Below are positions 52,077-57,267 of a stretch of 57,267 nt of DNA, in pieces. Position 1 is the first letter of the stretch. Every line of letters begins with the position of its first letter. The translations under genes and the position numbers were made by a program. The stretch is from positions 1-57,267 of the forward strand of contig JAFKLG010000082.1 of the NCBI GenBank assembly GCA_017304945.1, in the 5' to 3' direction. The notes under the pieces are model-generated. The model saw only the letters and a list, made by a program, of their open reading frames with translations, did no database searches and was not told where the DNA came from. Origin of the DNA: Rhodospirillales bacterium (GTDB lineage: Bacteria > Pseudomonadota > Alphaproteobacteria > Acetobacterales > Acetobacteraceae).

Positions 52077-53240
52077 GTGAAGGCATCGTTGTTCTATCTG
52101 CCGAGCATCGGCAGCCGCGCAGAGATCGAGCAGGGGATGGCCGGGATGCGGCCGGAGCTCTACCAGCGGATGCTGCGGGAGCTGTCGGAGCAGATCCGGC
52201 TGGCGGACGAGCTGGGCTACGAGTCGGTCAGCTTCACCGAACATCATTTCCACATCGAGGGGTTCGAGGTCTCCAACAACCCGGTGCTGCTCGACCTGTA
52301 TTTCGCCATGCAGACGAAGCGGATCCGGGTGGGACAGTTGGGGATCGTGCTGCCGGCCGCCAATCCGATCCGCGTGGCCGAGGACATCGCGATGCTCGAC
52401 CACATGACCGGTGGCCGCGCCTGTGCCGGGTTCGCCCGCGGCTACCAGCGGCGCTGGGTCGATATCATGGCGCAGCAGACGCACGACATTCACGGCGCGC
52501 TGCCGCACCAGCACGACGAAATCGATGCCGCCAACCGCGCGGCATTCGAGGAGAATTTCCAGATCATCAAGAAGTGCTGGACGGAAGAGATGCTGACCGT
52601 CGACGGCCGTTACTGGAAGGTGCCGGCCGGCGACACGCCCTGGACGCTCGACACCACGGCGAAATGGGGCAAGGGCGTCGAGAATGGCGTGTTGCGCTCG
52701 GTCGGCGTGGTGCCGAAACCGCTGCAGAAGCCGCATCCGCCGCTCTTCCTGCCGTTCGCGTCGTCGGAGAACTCGATCCGCTGGGCGGCCAAGGAGGGGG
52801 TGACGGCGATCCTGCCCTCGATGCTGCCGGTCTACGAGAACAAGCTCTACGACGTGTATGCCGAGGTCTCCGGCCGTCCGCGCGGCCAGGGCACGGGCCT
52901 GTTGCGGGACGTGATCATCGCCGACACCGACGAGGAAGCGATGGCGCTGTGGCGGGACTCGGGCCAGTTCACCGGCCGCGCCTGGTTCGAGCCGTTCGGC
53001 TTCCGGCGGGGGCTGCAGGATCCGAAGACGGGCGAGTACTTGACGCCGGAGCAGGCGCAGAAGGAGGGCTACATCCTGGCCGGCACCGTGGACACGGTGA
53101 TCCGCGGGATCGAGGCGAACATGAAGCGCCAGAAGGTGGAATGGATCTTCTGCTACACGTACAACAGCCTGATCCCGCACCCGGTGCTGATGAAGTCGAT
53201 CGAGCGTTTCTGGACCCAGGTGATGCCGCGTTTCGCGTGA
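52077..53240 (+). CDS. LLM-class flavin-dependent oxidoreductase (bacterial luciferase family), copy 3
   Basis: This 387-residue protein is a luciferase-fold monooxygenase. It differs from the two NtaA-type copies in having the LuxA-like ADELGYESVSFTEHHFHIEGF and VLPAANPIRVAEDIAMLDHMTGGR blocks. The family uses reduced FMN and oxygen. The start is a GTG at 52077, nine bases after GGAGG; the longer frame upstream covers the promoter. It is divergent from the LivK-like gene and 98 bp away from it. A partner reductase is not adjacent. The substrate is unknown. Confidence 0.9.
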   Translation: MKASLFYLPSIGSRAEIEQGMAGMRPELYQRMLRELSEQIRLADELGYESVSFTEHHFHIEGFEVSNNPVLLDLYFAMQTKRIRVGQLGIVLPAANPIRVAEDIAMLDHMTGGRACAGFARGYQRRWVDIMAQQTHDIHGALPHQHDEIDAANRAAFEENFQIIKKCWTEEMLTVDGRYWKVPAGDTPWTLDTTAKWGKGVENGVLRSVGVVPKPLQKPHPPLFLPFASSENSIRWAAKEGVTAILPSMLPVYENKLYDVYAEVSGRPRGQGTGLLRDVIIADTDEEAMALWRDSGQFTGRAWFEPFGFRRGLQDPKTGEYLTPEQAQKEGYILAGTVDTVIRGIEANMKRQKVEWIFCYTYNSLIPHPVLMKSIERFWTQVMPRFA

Positions 53241-53320
53241 AGCGGCCTGGCGAGCAGGGCGGCGGTGCGGAAGGCCTCGTGCGGCGGCCTGGGGAAAGGG
53301 CGCGCAGCAACGGCCCCCCT

Positions 53321-53350
53321 CCCGTCATGGCCGGGCTCGACCCGGCCATC
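53321..53350. repeat. Palindromic intergenic repeat of the CGTCATGGCCGG family
   Basis: CCCGTCATGGCCGGGCTCGA followed by CCCGGCCATC is a near copy of the 25022-25054 and 25103-25136 arms. It lies between convergent genes, 80 bp after the monooxygenase stop. As a folded RNA it could act as a hairpin, but there is no T-run for an intrinsic terminator. Confidence 0.7.
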
Positions 53351-53396
53351 CCCGCCGGCATCGTGCCGAGGCAGAAATGGCGCGATGAGCGCGCGA

Positions 53397-53603
53397 TCAG
53401 TGCAGCAGTTTCGCCAGCACGGCCGCCGTGAGGGCGATGTTGAAGCCGACCATCCACTTGAGGAGACCCAAGCTGCTCTCGACACCCGCGAGGCGGTTCT
53501 CGTAGCCGGCGGCTTCCTCTGCCGCTTTCTGGGCCTTGTCGGCCGGCGCACCAGCCGCCTCGAGCGCGTCCCGCAGAGCTCCAAGTTGCAGCGCCATCGT
53601 CAT
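53397..53603 (-). CDS. Small coiled-coil, single-pass membrane protein (DUF1640-like)
   Basis: This 68-residue protein has a helical region (LRDALEAAGAPADKAQKAAEEAAGYENRLAGVESSLGLL) followed by one C-terminal membrane helix (KWMVGFNIALTAAVLAKLL). This order resembles short DUF1640-type proteins. AGAGGTGGGG precedes the ATG at 53603; a second ATG is two codons later. The open frame extends upstream without similarity. The function is unknown. Confidence 0.6.
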   Translation of the reverse strand: MTMALQLGALRDALEAAGAPADKAQKAAEEAAGYENRLAGVESSLGLLKWMVGFNIALTAAVLAKLLH

Positions 53604-53689
53604 ACCCCACCTCTGCCCAAAGCCGGCCGGGCAGCGTAACCACGCGGAACTTAAGATGGGTGAACGCGCAGGCGGAATCCAGCGCACCC

Positions 53690-54589
53690 CTACCGCCGCG
53701 TGGCCAGCGCGACCCCGGTCAGCGTCAGCACGAGCCCCAGCACCTGGCGCGGGCCGAGCGTCTCACCCAGCAGCAGGGCGGATCCCGCGACGCCGATCAT
53801 CGGGGACAGCAGCACCGTGGTCGCGGCGGTCGAGGCGGCGACCAGGCGCAGCGCGCGGAACCAGGTGAGATAAGCGATCGTCATCGGCAGGATCGCGATA
53901 TAGGCGACCGCGCTCCAGCCGAGCGGCGTCATCCCGGCAAAATCCGGTGTCTCGGTGAGGGCCGCGAGAGTGACCGGCATCGACCCGAACAGCGCCTGCC
54001 AGGCGACCGCGGTGATCGGCGGCATCGCCAGCGGCTTGCGCTTCGCGATCACCGTCCCCAACCCGAACAGCATCGCGGCGGCGAGGCAAAGCGCCGCGCC
54101 CGCGAGTTCGTGCGGGCCGGCGCTCGGCGACCCGAGATTGACCAGCAACGTCACCCCGGTCAGCCCCAGCACGATCGCGAACACGCGCAACGGCGTGGGC
54201 CGCTCCCCCAGCATCGGCCAGGCGAAGACCGAGGCCCAGATCGGCAGCGTGTAGGTCAGCACCACGGCCTGGGACGCGCTCAGCCAAGCCAGCGCCTTGG
54301 CCGTGAGCAGGATGAACAGCCCGTAGTTGAGCATCGAGAAGACGAGCAGCCGCCCCCACTGCCCGCGCGGCGGCACCAGGGACTCGCGGCGCAGGGCTGC
54401 GAGGGCGAAGGCCAGCGCGCAGCCCGCGACGCCGCAGGTCGCGCGCATGGTGAACGGCGGCAGCAGCGAGAGCAGGAACTTGGACTGGGGCCAGGTCAGG
54501 CCCCAGCTGCAGCCGGTGAAGACGAGCAGCGCAATCCCCTCGGCACGGCTGCCCAGGAACCCGCGCCGCCCATCAACGGACGTAGACAC
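53690..54589 (-). CDS. DMT-superfamily transporter (EamA/RhaT type)
   Basis: This 299-residue inner-membrane protein has two EamA repeats with about ten helices. Typical features are IALLVFTGCSWGLTWPQSKFLL at the start of repeat one, LPIWASVFAWPMLGERPTPLR at its end, and LLSPMIGVAGSALLLGETLGPRQVLGLVLTLTGV closing repeat two. Such proteins export amino acids and other metabolites. The GTG start overlaps the end of the lipoprotein gene by 17 nt, making it the third gene of an operon with the class II aldolase. Confidence 0.91.
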   Translation of the reverse strand: MSTSVDGRRGFLGSRAEGIALLVFTGCSWGLTWPQSKFLLSLLPPFTMRATCGVAGCALAFALAALRRESLVPPRGQWGRLLVFSMLNYGLFILLTAKALAWLSASQAVVLTYTLPIWASVFAWPMLGERPTPLRVFAIVLGLTGVTLLVNLGSPSAGPHELAGAALCLAAAMLFGLGTVIAKRKPLAMPPITAVAWQALFGSMPVTLAALTETPDFAGMTPLGWSAVAYIAILPMTIAYLTWFRALRLVAASTAATTVLLSPMIGVAGSALLLGETLGPRQVLGLVLTLTGVALATRR

Positions 54590-55124
54590 GGACCTGGTTG
54601 GCCGCCAACCCCGGATCGGCGAGCAGCCCGAGATGGATCCGCCCGCTCGGCACCCGGTCCGCGATCAGGCTGCGCATGACCCCTGCGGCCTGCACCTGGG
54701 CACCGACCATCTGCTCGGTCGAGGGCGCGACGGCGACCACGTCGAACTGCACGTTGCGGTCGCGGGCCTGGGCGGCGCGGACGGCGTAGCCCAGCACGCC
54801 TTCGTAGTCCGGGTTGGGCATCGTGTAGTCGATGACGAGCAGCGGCGTGCGCGGGTCGACGCGCGCCACGACGGGCGCGGGGGCGGCCGTGGCGACCGGG
54901 GTCGCCTCCGGCGCCGGGGCGAAGGTCGTCTGGTCGATCAGCTTGCAGCCGGAGAGCGCCAGCAGAAGCACGGGAAGCGTGAGCGCCCAGCGGCCGCCGA
55001 GATGCGAGGGGCAGGACGCCGTGGACCAGCCCGGGAGCGCCAGGGTGGCGTCCTTTCCCGCGATCCCCGTGCCGTCTCCCCCGATCCCTCTCCCGCGCGG
55101 GGAGGGGCGGCCGAGTGGGGGCAT
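54573..55124 (-). CDS. Putative lipoprotein of unknown function
   Basis: This ORF encodes a lipobox, VLLLALSGC, followed by an alanine/proline linker and a globular part (TPLLVIDYTMPNPDYEGVLGYAVRAAQARDRNVQFDVVAVAP...GRIHLGLLADPGLAANQVRVYVR). I do not recognise the family. The ATG at 55124 overlaps the aldolase stop as TGATG, which supports coupling. It puts about 50 residues before the lipobox, partly encoded by a GC-rich hairpin (55085-55107), which is odd for a signal peptide. The true start may be an unusual codon closer to the lipobox. Confidence 0.6.
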   Translation of the reverse strand: MPPLGRPSPRGRGIGGDGTGIAGKDATLALPGWSTASCPSHLGGRWALTLPVLLLALSGCKLIDQTTFAPAPEATPVATAAPAPVVARVDPRTPLLVIDYTMPNPDYEGVLGYAVRAAQARDRNVQFDVVAVAPSTEQMVGAQVQAAGVMRSLIADRVPSGRIHLGLLADPGLAANQVRVYVR

Positions 55125-55909
55125 CACTGGCGGAACTCCGGGCATTCCCGGTCGCAGATGCGCTTGATGCTCTCGAGATGCAGGTCCGCCGAGGGCCGCC
55201 CGCCCTCATGCTTCATCTGCTCCGCCGTGCGCTCCGCGATCTCCCGCGGCACGGGGACGACGCGGCGGCCGGTGGACTCGGCGAGGCGCTGCACCTCGGC
55301 GGCGCGCTCCAGGTAGTACAGGTCGTCCCAGGCCTTGGCGATCGTGGGGCCCAGGATCATCACGCCGTGGTGGCGCATGAACACGATATCCGCGTCGCCC
55401 AGGGCGGCGGCGATGCGGTCGCCCTCGGCCTCGTCCAGCGCCAGGCCCTGGTAGTCCTCGTCCACCTTGGTGCGACCATAGAACTTGAGGGCGCTCTGGC
55501 CGGCCCAGACCATCGGCTCGCCCTCGACCATGGTCAGCGCGGTCGCGTTCGGCATGTGGGTGTGGAAGGCGGCCCGGGCGCGCGGCACACGCATGTGCAG
55601 GCGGGCGTGGATGAAGAAGGCGGTGTCCTCGGGCTGACCGTCGCCGGAAATGACGTTGCGATGAAAATCGCAGATCAGCAGCCGCGAGGCGGTGATCTCG
55701 GAGAATGCCCAGCCGTCCGGGTTCACCAGGAACAGGTCGTCCCGTCCCGGCACCATGGCCGAGAAGTGGTTGCAGATGCCTTCGTGCAGGCCGAGCTTGG
55801 CGGCCATGCGGAAGCAGGCGGCGAGATCGACGCGCGCCTGCCAGACGGCATTGCGGTCGAGATCGTTGAGACGGGCGATGGTGGGAGGGGCGAGGGCAGG
55901 GGCGTTCAT
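55124..55909 (-). CDS. Class II aldolase/adducin-family protein
   Basis: This 261-residue protein has the zinc-dependent aldolase fold. Metal-binding histidines are seen in AAFHTHMPNATAL and FMRHHGVMILG, after the GLHEGICNHFSAMVPGRDDLFLVNPDGWAFSEI block. Members cleave or decarboxylate sugar phosphates and related hydroxyacids, and some have other roles. It is the first gene of an operon with the lipoprotein and DMT transporter and is divergent from an M20 hydrolase. The substrate is unknown. Confidence 0.9.
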   Translation of the reverse strand: MNAPALAPPTIARLNDLDRNAVWQARVDLAACFRMAAKLGLHEGICNHFSAMVPGRDDLFLVNPDGWAFSEITASRLLICDFHRNVISGDGQPEDTAFFIHARLHMRVPRARAAFHTHMPNATALTMVEGEPMVWAGQSALKFYGRTKVDEDYQGLALDEAEGDRIAAALGDADIVFMRHHGVMILGPTIAKAWDDLYYLERAAEVQRLAESTGRRVVPVPREIAERTAEQMKHEGGRPSADLHLESIKRICDRECPEFRQ

Positions 55910-55978
55910 GCGGCGCAGGCTTGCAGGAAGGCCCGCCGCGGGCAAGATGCGCCCCCTTGCTTCAGACGGAGTCCCGCC

Positions 55979-57226
55979 ATGTCGGCCCAGACCAACCAGC
56001 GTATCGACGGCAAGCGGCTGTGGGACAGCCTGATGAGCTTCGCCGAGATCGGCGCGACGCCCAAGGGCGGCGTGCGTCGCCTGACCCTGACCGACGTCGA
56101 CAAGCGCGGCCGGGACAAGTTCCGCGCCGAGTGCGAGGCGCTGGGACTCACGGTGCGGGTCGACGCGATCGGCAACATGTTCGCCCGCCGCGAGGGGCGG
56201 GACCCGAACCGCCTGCCGGTGCTGTTCGGCAGCCATCTGGACAGTCAGCCCTCGGGCGGCAAGTTCGACGGGGCGCTGGGGGTGATCGCCGGGCTCGAGG
56301 TCATGCGGTCGCTGAACGACCTGGGGATCGTCACCGAGGCGCCGCTCGAGCTGATCAACTGGACCGACGAGGAAGGCAGCCGGTTCGGGCACTCGCTGAT
56401 GGGGTCCGGCGTCTGGTCCGGCATCTACGAGCTGGAGAAGACCTACGCGCTGACCGACGTGGAGGGGGTGAACGTCGGCACCGCGTTGGATGGCATCGGC
56501 TATCGCGGCGCGCTGCCGGCCAAGGCGTTCCCGGCCGACGCGTATTTCGAGCTGCACATCGAGCAGGGGCCGATCCTGGAGAAGGAGGCGAAGCAGATCG
56601 GCATCGTCACCGGGGCGCAGGCGCAGGTGTGGTACGACGCGGTCACGATCGGCCAGGACAGCCATGCCGGCACGACCCCGCCCTCCACCCGCAAGGATGC
56701 ACTGGTCGCGGCGGCGCGCATCATCGACCTGGTGGACCGGCTGATGCGGGCGCGCGGCGAGGACGGGCGCGGCACGGTCGGACAGCTCCTGGTGTCGCCC
56801 AACTCGCGCAACGTGGTGCCGGGGGAGGTGCGGTTCTCGGTCGAGTTCCGTCACCCGAACGCGGCCGAGGTGGACACGCTGGATGCGGCCTTCACCGCGG
56901 AGGCGCCGAAGCTGGCCGAGGCGTGCGGGGTGAAGCTGGAGCTGACGACGCTGTTCAAGATCCCGGCCCAGCCCTTCGACCCGTCCTGCGTCGAGCTGGT
57001 CCGCCAGGGTGCCGCCAAGCTCGGGTATTCCGCGCGGGAGATCGTGTCGGGCGCCGGGCATGACGCGGTCTATGTCGCGCAGCACGTGCCGACGGCGATG
57101 ATCTTCACGCCCTGCAAGGACGGGCTGTCGCACAACGAGGCGGAGAGCATCGAGCCATCGGAAGCCGAGGCCGGCTGCCAGGTGCTGTTCGAGGCGGTGC
57201 TCGCGCGGGCCAACCGCACGCTGTAA
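55979..57226 (+). CDS. M20-family Zn-dependent hydrolase (N-carbamoyl-L-amino acid hydrolase/beta-ureidopropionase-like)
   Basis: This 415-residue dimetal hydrolase has the carbamoylase/allantoate amidohydrolase pattern: GSHLDSQPSGGKFDGALGVIAG, ELINWTDEEGSRFGHSLMGSGVW, ELHIEQGPILEKE, GQDSHAGTTPPSTRKDA, and the closing SGAGHDAVYVAQ. Metal-ligand histidines and the EE pair are present. It would hydrolyse an N-carbamoyl or related amide. It is divergent from the class II aldolase with 69 bp between start codons. The upstream part of the open frame lies antisense to the aldolase gene, so the ATG at 55979 is chosen. Confidence 0.93.
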   Translation: MSAQTNQRIDGKRLWDSLMSFAEIGATPKGGVRRLTLTDVDKRGRDKFRAECEALGLTVRVDAIGNMFARREGRDPNRLPVLFGSHLDSQPSGGKFDGALGVIAGLEVMRSLNDLGIVTEAPLELINWTDEEGSRFGHSLMGSGVWSGIYELEKTYALTDVEGVNVGTALDGIGYRGALPAKAFPADAYFELHIEQGPILEKEAKQIGIVTGAQAQVWYDAVTIGQDSHAGTTPPSTRKDALVAAARIIDLVDRLMRARGEDGRGTVGQLLVSPNSRNVVPGEVRFSVEFRHPNAAEVDTLDAAFTAEAPKLAEACGVKLELTTLFKIPAQPFDPSCVELVRQGAAKLGYSAREIVSGAGHDAVYVAQHVPTAMIFTPCKDGLSHNEAESIEPSEAEAGCQVLFEAVLARANRTL

Positions 57227-57237
57227 CGGACCCGACC

Positions 57238-57260
57238 CCCTCCCCCCTTGCGGGGGAGGG
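57238..57260. terminator. GC-rich hairpin after the M20 hydrolase gene
   Basis: CCCTCCCCC and GGGGGAGGG form a nine-base stem around a CTTGC loop, 12 bases after the stop codon. The window ends before a T-run could be seen, so a true intrinsic terminator is not proven. Similar C-rich/G-rich hairpins are common intergenic elements in GC-rich genomes; a related one is at 55085-55107. Confidence 0.4.
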
Positions 57261-57267
57261 CTGGGGT

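Noticed and set aside
55085..55107. GC-rich hairpin considered as a terminator after the class II aldolase gene
   Set aside because: No T-run follows, and the downstream lipoprotein and DMT genes appear to be in the same operon.

Overview
This 57 kb window is a high-GC chromosomal segment from an alphaproteobacterium, most likely a member of the Acetobacteraceae. The main reasons are a single-polypeptide shikimate kinase/3-dehydroquinate synthase (AroKB fusion) next to xerD, a candidate alpha-r8/MmgR-type small RNA, and base composition so GC-rich that most genes carry long spurious ORFs on the opposite strand. There are about 50 protein genes. I saw no rRNA, tRNA, CRISPR, phage or intact insertion sequence.

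Layout. (1) 1-11211 is a divergent transport/oxidation island. The leftward operon has two dipeptide-type ABC permeases, a fused two-domain ATPase and an NtaA/EmoA-type flavin monooxygenase. The rightward operon has a paralogous monooxygenase and a complete polyamine-type ABC importer. A 13-bp inverted repeat sits between them. (2) 11234-14036 holds an hpf-like ribosome hibernation factor behind an FNR-type box, then an isochorismatase-fold hydrolase resembling biuret hydrolase, coupled to an NCS2/AzgA-like permease. (3) 14186-20007 is the core block: DUF2889, aroKB, a small membrane protein, xerD, a TPR/glycosyltransferase-like protein and a BrnT/BrnA toxin-antitoxin pair. (4) 20123-24932 has a repeat element, an AtzG-like/amidase/methyltransferase operon, an MFS transporter and a flavin reductase. 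(5) 25303-36490 has an Lrp regulator divergent from a fused indolepyruvate oxidoreductase, a beta-hydroxyacid dehydrogenase, an acyl-CoA dehydrogenase, a cation P-type ATPase whose 3' end lies in a tandem repeat, a CoA-transferase and LolA. (6) 36528-39174 has a lytic transglycosylase, a small RNA with a strong terminator, and ComM. (7) 39218-43490 is a second dipeptide-type ABC operon with binding protein, an unrecognised protein and two permeases but no ATPase. (8) 43573-49319 has a TTC38-like TPR protein and an RND efflux pump. (9) 49591-57226 has a split ThDP decarboxylase, a Liv-type binding protein, a third luciferase-like monooxygenase, a DMT exporter, a lipoprotein, a class II aldolase and an M20 ureido/amidohydrolase.

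Functionally the window leans to uptake and breakdown of nitrogen-rich or heteroatom-containing small molecules: three flavin-dependent monooxygenases, one candidate flavin reductase, three ABC importer systems, two permeases, an amidase with an AtzG-like subunit, a BiuH-like hydrolase and a carbamoylase-like M20 enzyme. The most interesting unit is the divergent island at the left end: two related monooxygenases, each tied to a different class of ABC importer, around a shared candidate operator. Its leftward importer lacks a binding protein here, while the second dipeptide-type operon lacks an ATPase. Substrates cannot be read from sequence and are inferred only from family resemblance.
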